A stretch of DNA of 64,000 nt, taken from positions 22,759-86,758 of the forward strand of contig CALUUT010000006.1 in assembly GCA_944324045.1 (NCBI GenBank). Reading direction: 5' to 3'. Position numbers and translations under genes: made by a program. Every line of letters begins with the position of its first letter. Within the stretch, counting starts at the first letter, position 1. Origin of the DNA: an uncultured Desulfovibrionaceae bacterium. GTDB lineage: Bacteria; Desulfobacterota; Desulfovibrionia; Desulfovibrionales; Desulfovibrionaceae. The notes under the pieces were generated by a model, which searched no databases, had not been told where the DNA came from, and worked only from the letters and a program-made list of their open reading frames with translations. Of this stretch, positions 46,612 to 55,182 are shown one piece after another.

Positions 46612-48906
46612 ATGGCTGGGAAAAAGACGATGGGGTCTGTGGCGGATATGACGCGGGAGAATGTGCTGGCTATACTGCGCGCCGGGAAAAGACCCATGCT
46701 TCTTTCAGATATTATGGGTTCACTGGGCGTATCGCGGCGCTGGCAGAAGAAACTGACGGCATTGCTGGATGAAATGCGCGAAGCCGGCGAAGCGCTGCGC
46801 CTTTCCGGCGGTCTGTACGCTGCGGCGTCTTCCTTGAAAAAGGCGCGCGGCATTCTGGAAGTGCAGCGCGGCGGAATGGGCTTTGTGCTTTCAGAGGGCA
46901 AGGGGTCCGACATTTATGTAGGGGCGGAATATTTCAACGGCGCCTGGAACGGCGATGAGGTGGAGGTGGTTCTGCTTCCGGGGCGGCGGGGAAAAAATCC
47001 GGAAGGCCGCGTCCTTAGAATTTTGAGTCGCCGTTCCGCGCCGCTCGCGGTGCGCGTCTTAAAGCGCATGGGCAAAGAAGGGGTTCTTGCCCAGCCTATT
47101 GACCCGCGGCATACGTTTTTCATGCTGGTCAACATTGACGCGCTTGAGACGCCGCCGCGCAAAGGTTTCGCGCTCCTGGTTCATGCGGGCAAGCAGCTTG
47201 AGCCGCGGGTGTGGGCCGCCGCGGCCTTTGAATGCCTTGGCCCGGAGGATTCCCCGGCTGTACAGGAGCGTATCGTCAAGGTCAATCATGAGATTCCGGC
47301 CGGGTTCGGGCCGGCGGCTCAGGAAGAGGCCGCCAGATTGCCTTCCGAACCGGAAGAAGGGGATTTTCTGGGAAGAAGCGACTTGCGGCATCTTGATTTT
47401 GTGACCATAGATGGTGAAAAAGCGAAAGATTTTGATGACGCCGTTTATGTGGAGTCCAAAGGCGGCGGATGGATTCTTTGGGTGGCTATTGCGGATGTGG
47501 CGCATTACGTGCCGTATGGCGGCGCTTTGGACAAAGAAGCCCTGGCGCGTTCGAATTCCTATTATTTCCCGCTTTCCGTCGAGCCCATGCTGCCGGAAGC
47601 GCTTTCCAACGGACTATGCAGCCTGAAACCCGAAGTTCCAAGGCTGGCCATGGTCGTGGAGATGCATTTCGCCCCGGATGGCGCCGTCGAAAAAAGCCTG
47701 TTGCATTCGGCTGTGATTCAAAGCCGTGCGCGGCTTACGTATGCCGGGGTCGCTCATGCCCTGGAATATCCGGATTCCGTGCCTGCAGACTCCGCGCTCC
47801 GGCCGCTTTTGCCGATGCTTTTTTGCGCGGGCGAACTGGCGCGGGCCTTGCAGAAACGCATGAAAGAGCGCGGCAGTCTTGATTTTGAGTTGCCGGAACC
47901 CGAATTTTCTTTTGATGAGCAGGGAGAGGTTGTGCATATCGGCCGGGAAGAAAGAACATTTGCGCATCAGATTATTGAAATGTTTATGATTGCCGCAAAC
48001 GAGGCCGTGGCCGGATTTCTGACCAGAAAGGCATCGTCTTTTTTGTACCGTGTGCATCCGGCCCCGGACCCGGATAAACTGGCGGCGCTTTTCGCCATGG
48101 TGCGCCATACCGGAATCGTCGAGCCGCCCAAGGAACATGACGCCGCGGCGCTTCGCGCCGTACTGCGCGCGGCCGCGCGCGAAGGCGGCGCGGCAAGCTA
48201 CATTGTAAACCGCCTGGTCTTGCGCGCCATGATGCAGGCGCGTTATGACGAATGCAATCAGGGACATTTCGGACTGGCTTCAGAGTGCTATTGCCATTTT
48301 ACGTCGCCGATTCGCCGCTATGCCGACCTTGATGCGCACCGCGCCGTCAAACTTGCTCTGGCCGGCGGCGAGCCGGCCGTTAAGGATGAACGTCTCCGTG
48401 AAGCGGCGGATATCCTGAACAGGAATGAGCGAAAAGCCCAGGATGCGGAACGCGAGATTCAAAAACGGCTTTCCGTGCTTTTCCTGCGCGGGAAGATAGG
48501 CGATGTTTTTTCCGGAACAATCAGCGGGATTACGGATTTCGGCATTTTTGTGGAACTTTCCGACGTCATGGCTGAAGGGATGATTCGGGTCGCTGAACTG
48601 GCTGATGATTATTATATATTTCTCCCGGAGCGAAACGAGCTTGCAGGCGAACGGACCGGGCGGCGTTTTGCCCTTGGGCAGTCTGTCAAGGCGCGCCTTG
48701 TCGCGGCGAATCTTGATCAACTGGAAATAACCCTTGAATTGGCGGAGGACCGGACGCCGAAAAAATTGCGCGCCGTTTTATCCAGACGCGGCGGCGTTCG
48801 TTCTTTTGCGGCAAGAGCGAAGGCCGCGCGCGAGTTTGGCGGACGCGCTCCGCATCGGGGAAGAAAAAGAAACGGGAAATTTGAAAAAATGTCGCAAAAG
48901 CTTTGA
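46612..48906 (+). CDS. rnr: Ribonuclease R
   Basis: RNase R is a 3'-5' exoribonuclease that degrades structured RNA. The 764-residue protein has an N-terminal winged-helix segment (about 10-68, ENVLAILRAGKRPMLLSDIM), cold-shock domains (RGGMGFVLSEGKGSDIYV), and the RNB domain with DFVTIDGEKAKDFDDAVYV, whose aspartates bind magnesium. HFTSPIRRYADLDAHRAV ends the RNB domain. An S1 domain (GTISGITDFGIFVELSDV) and a basic tail (ARAKAAREFGGRAPHRGRKR) follow. It is 17 bases after lpxK, so probably in one transcript. Its stop codon lies within the -35 box of the tRNA gene. Confidence 0.97.
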   Translation: MAGKKTMGSVADMTRENVLAILRAGKRPMLLSDIMGSLGVSRRWQKKLTALLDEMREAGEALRLSGGLYAAASSLKKARGILEVQRGGMGFVLSEGKGSDIYVGAEYFNGAWNGDEVEVVLLPGRRGKNPEGRVLRILSRRSAPLAVRVLKRMGKEGVLAQPIDPRHTFFMLVNIDALETPPRKGFALLVHAGKQLEPRVWAAAAFECLGPEDSPAVQERIVKVNHEIPAGFGPAAQEEAARLPSEPEEGDFLGRSDLRHLDFVTIDGEKAKDFDDAVYVESKGGGWILWVAIADVAHYVPYGGALDKEALARSNSYYFPLSVEPMLPEALSNGLCSLKPEVPRLAMVVEMHFAPDGAVEKSLLHSAVIQSRARLTYAGVAHALEYPDSVPADSALRPLLPMLFCAGELARALQKRMKERGSLDFELPEPEFSFDEQGEVVHIGREERTFAHQIIEMFMIAANEAVAGFLTRKASSFLYRVHPAPDPDKLAALFAMVRHTGIVEPPKEHDAAALRAVLRAAAREGGAASYIVNRLVLRAMMQARYDECNQGHFGLASECYCHFTSPIRRYADLDAHRAVKLALAGGEPAVKDERLREAADILNRNERKAQDAEREIQKRLSVLFLRGKIGDVFSGTISGITDFGIFVELSDVMAEGMIRVAELADDYYIFLPERNELAGERTGRRFALGQSVKARLVAANLDQLEITLELAEDRTPKKLRAVLSRRGGVRSFAARAKAAREFGGRAPHRGRKRNGKFEKMSQKL

Positions 48907-48931
48907 CAAACCGCACAGGATGATCTAAAAG
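48903..48931 (+). promoter_or_regulatory. Promoter of tRNA-Gln
   Basis: A perfect TTGACA (48903-48908), 17 bases, then TAAAAG (48926-48931), 15 bases before the tRNA. The -35 box overlaps the rnr stop codon (TGA at 48904-48906). Confidence 0.7.
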
Positions 48932-48945
48932 CGCTCTTGCGTTGT

Positions 48946-49020
48946 TGGGCTATCGTTCAATTGGCAGGACGACGGATTCTGACTCCGTTAATCAAGGTTC
49001 GAGTCCTTGTAGCCCAGCCA
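48946..49020 (+). tRNA. tRNA-Gln, anticodon CTG
   Basis: A complete 75-base cloverleaf. The acceptor stem TGGGCTA pairs with TAGCCCA, then discriminator G and an encoded CCA. The anticodon arm is ACGGA-TTCTGAC-TCCGT, giving anticodon CTG for glutamine CAG codons. The T arm is CAAGG-TTCGAGT-CCTTG. A UUG-reading tRNA-Gln would be needed elsewhere in the genome. Confidence 0.97.
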
Positions 49021-49056
49021 AAGCATACTATCTTAGTGAAAGAGAGCGTTTGGAGT

Positions 49057-49085
49057 CCCGTTCCATATGGAACGGGCTTTTTTTA
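49057..49085 (+). terminator. Terminator after tRNA-Gln
   Basis: The perfect palindrome CCCGTTCCATATGGAACGGG (49057-49076) is followed by C and seven T. It lies 37 bases past the tRNA 3' end. Confidence 0.92.
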
Positions 49086-49111
49086 TTTCTCCACGTAAAA
49101 GGCTGGCATGC

Positions 49112-49152
49112 AAACGCGCGGGCAACCGTTTTTCGCGGTTGTCCGCGCGTTT
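49112..49152 (-). terminator. Terminator after panC
   Basis: AAACGCGCGGGCAACCG (49112-49128) and CGGTTGTCCGCGCGTTT (49136-49152) form a 17-bp stem with one G-U pair. It lies 16 bases beyond the panC stop on the minus strand; the following T-run is short. Confidence 0.7.
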
Positions 49153-49167
49153 TACGGGCGCGGCGTC

Positions 49168-50019
49168 CTACGCCGTCTTCAGCAGCATGTTGTCGATGAG
49201 CCTGGCCTTGCCCAGTCTGACGGCAAGGGCGCACAGGGCCGGTCCGGAAAGGGTTTCCACGGGAGCGAGGCTGTCCGGCTCGACGATGGTCAGATAGTCT
49301 TCCTGCGCTTTTGGCAAATATGTCTTCCAGTGCTCGCGTATGGCGGTCATAAGCCGCCTTGCGTCGGTTTCGCCGGATGCGGCGAGCTCCGCCGCAAGGC
49401 GCAGCGACTGGTAGAGATGCGGCGCCTGAGCCCGTTCTTCCTGAGTAAGATAAACATTGCGGGAGCTGAGCGCGAGCCCGTCTTTTTCCCTGACGATAGG
49501 GCAGGTGCGGATTGCCGTCGGAACATTGAGGTCCGCGGCCATGCGTTTGAGGATAGCGGCCTGCTGCCAGTCTTTTTGCCCGAAAAAGGCTATTGCCGGC
49601 TGCGCCAGCATGAATAGCTTCAGCACCACGGTGCATACGCCTCTAAAGTGGGTGGGGCGGCTAAGGCCGCACATGGTCCGGGATAATTCCGGGACCTCCA
49701 CCCAGGTCGCGTGAGCCGGGGAATACATATCTTCCGGGCTGGGCATGAACAAAAGGTCGACGCCGTTGCTTTCCGCAATGGCCGCATCGCGTTCCGGGTC
49801 TCGCGGATACGTCGCGAGGTCTTCTCCCGGCCCGAACTGGGTCGGATTGACAAAGAGGCTGACGACGACTTTTTGAGCCGCTTCGCGGGCATGGCGCATA
49901 AGACTGACATGGCCGTCATGGTAATAGCCCATGGTCGGCACAAGGGCCACGCTCAGACCGCGCGCTCTCCATTCCAGACAGGTTTGCTGCAGTTCATCCG
50001 GGGCAGTAAGGATTTTCAT
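49168..50019 (-). CDS. panC: Pantothenate synthetase
   Basis: PanC joins pantoate and beta-alanine using ATP to give pantothenate. The 283-residue protein has the nucleotidyl-transferase motif VPTMGYYHDGHVSLMRHA (HxGH), SLFVNPTQFGPGEDLATYPR, HFRGVCTVVLKLF, FFGQKDWQQ, and the KMSKS-like VREKDGLALSSRNVYL. It follows panB by 9 bases in one operon, on the minus strand. Length is normal for the family. Confidence 0.98.
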   Translation of the reverse strand: MKILTAPDELQQTCLEWRARGLSVALVPTMGYYHDGHVSLMRHAREAAQKVVVSLFVNPTQFGPGEDLATYPRDPERDAAIAESNGVDLLFMPSPEDMYSPAHATWVEVPELSRTMCGLSRPTHFRGVCTVVLKLFMLAQPAIAFFGQKDWQQAAILKRMAADLNVPTAIRTCPIVREKDGLALSSRNVYLTQEERAQAPHLYQSLRLAAELAASGETDARRLMTAIREHWKTYLPKAQEDYLTIVEPDSLAPVETLSGPALCALAVRLGKARLIDNMLLKTA

Positions 50020-50028
50020 GAAAGACCT

Positions 50029-50904
50029 CTATTCCTGTTCGTTTTCGCGTACGTTTTGTTCCGCAAGAAAGGCATGCACTTTTTCTATTTCCTGGGGCGC
50101 CATGGCGAAACTGTGCGCGTCCGTGGGGAAGGAGCCGTCGCGCACCTCAGAGACGTATTCCCGAACGGCCTGCTTCATGGCGGCGCCAAGTTGCGCGTAT
50201 TGTTTGACGAAACGCGGCGTGAAGTCCTGATACAGGCCAAGCATGTCGTGCAGCACCAGAACCTGACCGTCGCACCCTGAGCCTGCGCCTATGCCGATGG
50301 TGGGAATGCGCAGCGCCTTTGTCGCCGCTTCGGCAAGAGGAGCGGGCACCGCTTCCAGTACAATGGCGAAGCACCCCGCTTTTTCCAGTTGCATCGCTTC
50401 TTCCAATATATGGATGGCGGCTTCAGCAAGTTTGCCCTGAACCTTGAAGCCGCCAAGTTGCGCAATGCGCTGCGGAGTCAGGCCGATATGCCCCATGACC
50501 GGAATGCCCGCATCAACCAGGGCGCGCACCTGCGGAAGAATGGCCATGCCGCCTTCAAGCTTGACGGCCCTGACGCCGCTTTCGCGAAAGAGGCGCGCCG
50601 CGTTTTCAAGCGCGTCGCGGCATGTCGTTTCATAGGTCATAAACGGCATGTCCGCCACAAGAAACGCATTGCGGACGCCGCGTTTGACGGCCTTGCAGTG
50701 GTGGATCATTTCGTCAAGCGTGACGGAAACCGTATCTTCTCTGCCGAGCATGACCATGCCAAGAGAGTCGCCCACCAGAATGCAGTCCACGCCCGCCTCA
50801 TCGGCGATGCGCGCCGAAGTATAGTCATATGCGGTGATCATCGCCAGTTTGCGCTGTCCTTTGAAAGCGCGGAAATCCGCCATAGTTATTGGTTTATCCT
50901 TCAT
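50029..50904 (-). CDS. panB: 3-methyl-2-oxobutanoate hydroxymethyltransferase
   Basis: PanB transfers a hydroxymethyl group from methylene-tetrahydrofolate to ketoisovalerate, the first step to pantothenate. I start at ATG 50904 (MKDKPITMADFRAFKGQ), preceded by GAGGAACCGGG; the open frame upstream adds 21 residues of no family character. The 291-residue protein has MITAYDYTSARIADEAGVD, VGDSLGMVMLGREDTVSVT, MPFMTYE, KLEGG, PVMGHIGLTPQ, the catalytic glutamate in IVLEAVPAPLA and PTIGIGAGSGCDGQVLVLHD. It is first in the panB-panC pair. A poor A-rich gap separates it from hypE. Confidence 0.98.
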   Translation of the reverse strand: MKDKPITMADFRAFKGQRKLAMITAYDYTSARIADEAGVDCILVGDSLGMVMLGREDTVSVTLDEMIHHCKAVKRGVRNAFLVADMPFMTYETTCRDALENAARLFRESGVRAVKLEGGMAILPQVRALVDAGIPVMGHIGLTPQRIAQLGGFKVQGKLAEAAIHILEEAMQLEKAGCFAIVLEAVPAPLAEAATKALRIPTIGIGAGSGCDGQVLVLHDMLGLYQDFTPRFVKQYAQLGAAMKQAVREYVSEVRDGSFPTDAHSFAMAPQEIEKVHAFLAEQNVRENEQE

Positions 50905-51013
50905 AGTCCCGGTTCCTCGCGTGTCCGGCAAAGAGTGTTGGAAGAGAAACAAATGCCCAAAGTTCATTTAGCAAAATAAAAAAGATCAAGTGAAAAAAGT
51001 AGTAATTGGATGC

Positions 51014-51033
51014 AAAAAGGCGCACGGCGCTTT
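51014..51033 (-). terminator. Probable terminator after hypE
   Basis: On the minus strand AAAGCGC-CGT-GCGCCTTT forms a short stem with one G-U pair and ends in five T. It lies 26 bases past the hypE stop. Confidence 0.5.
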
Positions 51034-51058
51034 CCGTCTTCAGTTTCGGGAAATAGAA

Positions 51059-52099
51059 TCAGCAGATGCGCGGAAGTTGTTCTCCTTCCAGCATGGGCAA
51101 CAGGCGTTTTCCGCCCAGGCGCGTGTCGAGTATGACCTGTCCCGTTTTTTCATGACCTGTTGCGGCTTTTACGCGGCCAATGCGCGCCGCGTTTTGACCT
51201 TCAGGGAAAGAGCGCATGATTTCAAGGGCTTTTTCAGCATCGTGCGCTGGAAGAATGCAGATGATTTTTCCTTCGTTTGCAAGATAAAGCGGGTCCAGCC
51301 CCAGGATGGAGCATCCCTGCGACACGGAATCAAGCACGGGAATCGCCGCTTCCTCGATATGAAAAACCACGCCGGACTGTTGGGCTATCTCGTTAAGCGT
51401 CGTGGCAAGTCCGCCGCGCGTCGGATCGCGCAGAACATGCACATCCGGCAGATTGAGCACGAGCGCTTGCGCCGCGTGATTCAGGCATGCGGAGTCGCTG
51501 CGCACGTCGGAAGGCAGGGGAAGCCCCGCGCGGCTGCTCATGATCGCAAGGCCGTGATTGCCCAGATGCCCACTTATTAGAATGACGTCGCCTTCAGCCG
51601 CGCGAGAGCCTGAAGGCGGATTGGGAACAAGAATTTCTCCCACGCCGGTTGTGGTGATGAACATTTTATCCACAACGCCGCGCGGCACGACTTTCGTGTC
51701 GCCGGTCGCCATGAGCACGCCCGCCGTCTTCAAAGCGTTCCCCATGGATTCCACAATATGCGCAAGAAGCCCCAGATCAAGGCCTTCCTCAAGAATAAAA
51801 GCGGCGCTTATGTATCTGGGGCGCGCGCCGAGCATGGACACGTCATTGACCGTGCCATGAACGGCCAGCGAGCCGATGTCGCCGCCTGGAAAAATAAGGG
51901 GATCGACCGTATATCCATCGGTGCTCATGGCGATTGGTCCTTTAAGCTCAAGGTATGCGGCGTCGTCGAGCCTGTTTAGCGTCGGGTTGCCAAGGCGTGA
52001 AATGAAAAGATCTTGAATGAGCCGCTGCGCGGCCCGTCCGCCGCTGCCGCAGTCGAGCAGAAGGGTTTCGCCTGTGCAGTACTTGGAAATGTCAGACAT
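51059..52099 (-). CDS. hypE: Hydrogenase maturation protein HypE
   Basis: HypE dehydrates the carbamoyl group on its own C-terminal cysteine to a thiocyanate, the cyanide source for the iron of [NiFe]-hydrogenase. The 346-residue protein has LLLDCGSGGRAAQRLI, LDDAAYL, STDGYTVDPLIFPGGDIGSL (20 residues), GTVNDVSMLGA and VATGDTKVV-like (ATGDTKVVPRG) loops of the PurM/SelD ATP-binding fold, and DPTRGGLATTLNEIA. It ends PRIC, the obligatory terminal cysteine. It lies 87 bases after hypD on the same strand. Confidence 0.98.
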   Translation of the reverse strand: MSDISKYCTGETLLLDCGSGGRAAQRLIQDLFISRLGNPTLNRLDDAAYLELKGPIAMSTDGYTVDPLIFPGGDIGSLAVHGTVNDVSMLGARPRYISAAFILEEGLDLGLLAHIVESMGNALKTAGVLMATGDTKVVPRGVVDKMFITTTGVGEILVPNPPSGSRAAEGDVILISGHLGNHGLAIMSSRAGLPLPSDVRSDSACLNHAAQALVLNLPDVHVLRDPTRGGLATTLNEIAQQSGVVFHIEEAAIPVLDSVSQGCSILGLDPLYLANEGKIICILPAHDAEKALEIMRSFPEGQNAARIGRVKAATGHEKTGQVILDTRLGGKRLLPMLEGEQLPRIC

Positions 52100-52186
52100 G
52101 TTTTCCCCATTGTTTTTTTATGCATATGGCGGCGTGCATGAAATGCGCGGGCACATGCATTTTTGTGATATATTTATGCTTAGTTA

Positions 52187-53299
52187 TTAAAGTTTATACG
52201 CATGATAGGCCGCGCAACTGCCCTCTGTGGACACCATGCATGGTCCTACGGGATTGGACGGCGTGCAGCGTTTGCCGAAAAGAGGGCATTCAGTGGGCTT
52301 CATGCGGCCTTTAAGCACCTCTCCGCACCGGCACTGCACATTTTTCTTCACTTCCGGAAGCCGGATATCAAGGCGTTTTATGCTGTCGAATTCCGCAAAT
52401 TCCGGGCGAATCGCGAACCCGCTTGAAGGTATGGTTTCAAGGCCGCGCCATACGGCGTCGGTCTCCTCAAACACCGTGTATAATACATCCATGGCCCTGG
52501 GGTTGCCCGCCGTTGATACGACGCGGGAATACTGGTTGTACACGTCCGGCGCTTTGTCTGCATGCTGGCTTGCAAGAGAAACCAGACCCTCCAGAATGTC
52601 CGCCGGCTCAAAACCGGCCACGGCCGAAGGCATGCGGTATTTTTCGGGAAGAAACCGGTAGGGAGCGGTTCCGGTCACCGCGCAGACATGTCCCGGCAGG
52701 AGAAAGCCATGTATCCTGTTCTCGCTTGAGCATAAAACCTCAAGCGCCGGCGGAACGCGCTTATGCAGGCAAAGAACGGTAAAATTCGATAGGTTGGCTT
52801 TTTGGGCGGCAAGAATGGTTGCGGCCACGGTTGGAGCCGTGGTTTCAAATCCGACGCCAAGAAAAACGACGGTCCTGTCCGACGCGGCGCGCGCAAGGGC
52901 AAGCGCATCCTGTGGAGAATAGACTATTTCTATCCGCGCGCCCTGCGCCTTGGCCCATTTGAGGCTTCGCCCGTCAGGCCCGGGAACGCGCATGAGGTCG
53001 CCGAATGTGGCGATCAGCGTATCGGGGCGCAGGGCAAGCTCAATGGCGCATGCGATTTCCCGGTCATGCGTGACGCACACCGGACACCCCGGTCCGGACA
53101 GATGCATGATGTTTGGGGGCAGCAGGGATGCAAGCCCGCTTCGGAAAAGAGATACGGTATGCGTGCCGCATACTTCCATAAAGCGAAACGGGTTCGTTGC
53201 GCTGAACTCACGCTTCAGAGATGCTTCAAGGCGGCGCAAAAGCGCGGAACACAATGCGGGATTGTTGAGAAGCGCGGATATGTCGCGATGTATGGACAT
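52187..53299 (-). CDS. hypD: Hydrogenase maturation protein HypD
   Basis: HypD, a [4Fe-4S] protein, works with HypC as the scaffold on which the Fe(CN)2CO centre is assembled. The 370-residue protein has FMEVCGTHTVSLFRSGL, SGPGCPVCVT, TFGDLMRVPG, VFLGVGFETTAPT and PGHVCAVTGT. The C-terminal iron-sulfur cysteines appear in CRCGEVLKG, ECPLFGKRCTP and VGPCMVSTEGSCAAYHAY. It is followed by hypE. No hypC is found directly next to it. Confidence 0.98.
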   Translation of the reverse strand: MSIHRDISALLNNPALCSALLRRLEASLKREFSATNPFRFMEVCGTHTVSLFRSGLASLLPPNIMHLSGPGCPVCVTHDREIACAIELALRPDTLIATFGDLMRVPGPDGRSLKWAKAQGARIEIVYSPQDALALARAASDRTVVFLGVGFETTAPTVAATILAAQKANLSNFTVLCLHKRVPPALEVLCSSENRIHGFLLPGHVCAVTGTAPYRFLPEKYRMPSAVAGFEPADILEGLVSLASQHADKAPDVYNQYSRVVSTAGNPRAMDVLYTVFEETDAVWRGLETIPSSGFAIRPEFAEFDSIKRLDIRLPEVKKNVQCRCGEVLKGRMKPTECPLFGKRCTPSNPVGPCMVSTEGSCAAYHAYKL

Positions 53300-53557
53300 A
53301 AGTTCCTCAATAAGTTTTTTGAATGGACGGCAAGACTGGCTCTGAAACGCGCCGTTGTCAATGCCGTATCCCCGACGCTCTGCCGTCCGGCCCGTTGTTG
53401 AAGCGCATTTGCTCTCCGGCCTTGTCCGGGAAAGGTTTTTGGCCTATAATTCAACCCCGTATTCATTCCTGTTCTTTGGCATGCGCCTATATGGAAAATT
53501 CGGGCCGCCCGGTTCCACCGGGTAGGTAATAACGTTTTTTTGTCTGATGGAGAAGCG

Positions 53558-54613
53558 ATGTTTTCTTTTCTGAAATCAATGTCGGGCTTATGGCGGATGC
53601 AATCTGCCCTGCTTTTCATCGCGGCGCTGACGACGGGCTGCGCGGCTCAGTCTGGGGATGCTCCTGGCGCGACGGACAAAAAGCCGCAGCAGGAGGCGCT
53701 TGCGGCCAAGCGTGAACCGGATGCGACGTGGCGCCCGCTTATGGCTCGATTGATTGCCGATGGGGTTGAAGAAGATACGGTGAACGCGCTGTTCTCCCGC
53801 GTCGAAGGAGCGGCGTCTTTGTCGCCCATGGGGACAAAGGCTTATGAATTGTACAGAATCCGTTTTTTGCGCCCCAGAACGCAGCCGCGGGTCAAAGTCC
53901 GAAAACCGCAGGCGCCGCCCATTTATAAAGGCGTCGTCACGGAGCAGAATATCGAGAAGGCCAAAGCATTCATGGCGGAGCATAAGGAATGGCTGGACAG
54001 GGCGCATAAGCGTTTCGGCGTGTCGCCTGAAGTGACTGTCGGGCTTTTGATGGTGGAAACCCGCCTTGGAACGTATCTTGGAAAAGCGCGCGCCTTTGAA
54101 ACGCTTGCCAGCATGTCCGCGACCCGGGAACTTTCTCCGCTTCTTCCGTATTTAAAGGGAAATGAGCCCACGGAAGAGGAATATGCATGGCTTGAAGAGG
54201 CTATCGGCAAAAGGGCTGACTGGGCGTATTCGGAACTGAAAGCGCTTATTGAATACAGTATGGAAAGCGGAGCGGATCCGCTGATGATGCCGTGTTCGGT
54301 TTACGGGGCCGTTGGCGTTTGCCAGTTCATGCCGAGCAATATCAAGGTTTATGGCTGCGATGGAAACGGAAATGGGCAAATTGACCTGTTCAGCGTGCCT
54401 GACGCCGTCGCCAGCGTCGGCAACTATCTTAAGGCGCACGGCTGGGACGATTCCCTGGACCGTTCAGGGCGGGTGCGGGTTTTGAAACGATATAACAACA
54501 GTACTGTGTATGCGAACACCATTTTGGCCTTTGCTGATAAATTAAGCGACGGAAAACAACAGCCCGCGGCTGAAAAAAAGGAGAAAACTTCCGGGCGGCG
54601 GAAGAAAAAATAA
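53558..54613 (+). CDS. mltB: MltB-type lytic murein transglycosylase
   Basis: MltB cleaves peptidoglycan glycan strands with formation of 1,6-anhydro-MurNAc. ATG 53558 (MFSFLKSMSGLWRM) follows GGAGAAGCG. The 351-residue protein begins with a lipoprotein-like signal (FIAALTTGC, C28; the -3 position is Thr rather than Leu, so lipidation is probable, not certain). The catalytic glutamate is E167 in GLLMVETRLGTYLGK. MPCSVYGAVGVCQFMPSNIK and NGQIDLFSVPDAVASVGNYL are typical of the family. The tail is Lys-rich with no further domain. It is transcribed away from hypD. Confidence 0.93.
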   Translation: MFSFLKSMSGLWRMQSALLFIAALTTGCAAQSGDAPGATDKKPQQEALAAKREPDATWRPLMARLIADGVEEDTVNALFSRVEGAASLSPMGTKAYELYRIRFLRPRTQPRVKVRKPQAPPIYKGVVTEQNIEKAKAFMAEHKEWLDRAHKRFGVSPEVTVGLLMVETRLGTYLGKARAFETLASMSATRELSPLLPYLKGNEPTEEEYAWLEEAIGKRADWAYSELKALIEYSMESGADPLMMPCSVYGAVGVCQFMPSNIKVYGCDGNGNGQIDLFSVPDAVASVGNYLKAHGWDDSLDRSGRVRVLKRYNNSTVYANTILAFADKLSDGKQQPAAEKKEKTSGRRKKK

Positions 54614-54917
54614 CCAGGGGGCGCGGCCTAATGGACCGAATGCAGCGCGGGACAGGGCTTTGCCGCGTTCGCATGCGAAAACGGGACGGCTGGCCTTTGG
54701 AAACGGGACGCCGCTTTGCATCAGGGGACGCGCCGCTTTTATGGGCTCTGAACGCATGCGGGCAAAGGCGTCACGCAGCGGAAAATCCGGCCGGACCATT
54801 TGGGGCCGGCTTTTTTCGCGGCATATGAAAACTGGGGCTTGCCATGTCAAGCCTTTTATAGCTAAATACTTTGCTTGCGTCATTATAACCACAGATAGAC
54901 CGGAAAATACGCTCCAA
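54614..54917. other. Intergenic region between mltB and the inverted-repeat element
   Basis: Besides the terminator at 54787-54816, GGCTTG and CAAGCC (about 54835-54852) flank six bases and are followed by TTTTATA. An A/T-rich patch with TATAAC near 54889 may be the liv promoter, but no good -35 box pairs with it. I see no gene. Confidence 0.4.
54787..54816 (+). terminator. Terminator downstream of mltB
   Basis: CCGGCC (54787-54792) pairs with GGCCGG (54804-54809), followed by C and six T. It is about 170 bases past the mltB stop. Confidence 0.7.
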
Positions 54918-55106
54918 AAGGCTGTCTCTAAAAAAGTTTGTTTGCCTTCCGGCAGAGCCGGCGAAGTTCGGTTCGGTTTCAGGGGCGCGGCCTTGCAAAG
55001 AGGAAGACGCGGCTTCATGCGTCGAGGCGCGAGCAGCTTCAAAGATGTGCGCCTTTTTGCAGGATGATAGCCATACGGGCAAAGTTCCCTTTTTAGAGAC
55101 CGCCTT
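54918..55106. mobile_element. MITE-like element with terminal inverted repeats
   Basis: The left end (54920-54946, GGCTGTCTCTAAAAAAG... TTTGCC) and the reverse complement of the right end (55078-55104, GGCGGTCTCTAAAAAGG... TTTGCC) agree at 21 of 27 positions, including an unbroken 11-base run GTCTCTAAAAA. Two more matching bases extend each end. The roughly 185-base interior has no gene. Short length, inverted ends and no transposase fit a miniature inverted-repeat element or an insertion-sequence remnant. I see no clear target duplication. Confidence 0.55.
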
Positions 55107-55182
55107 GACGCGCCATGGAGAGGCCGGCATGGGCGGACAAAGGTTTTACGGTGTATCTAAAGCGGATTACGGAGAAAACGCG

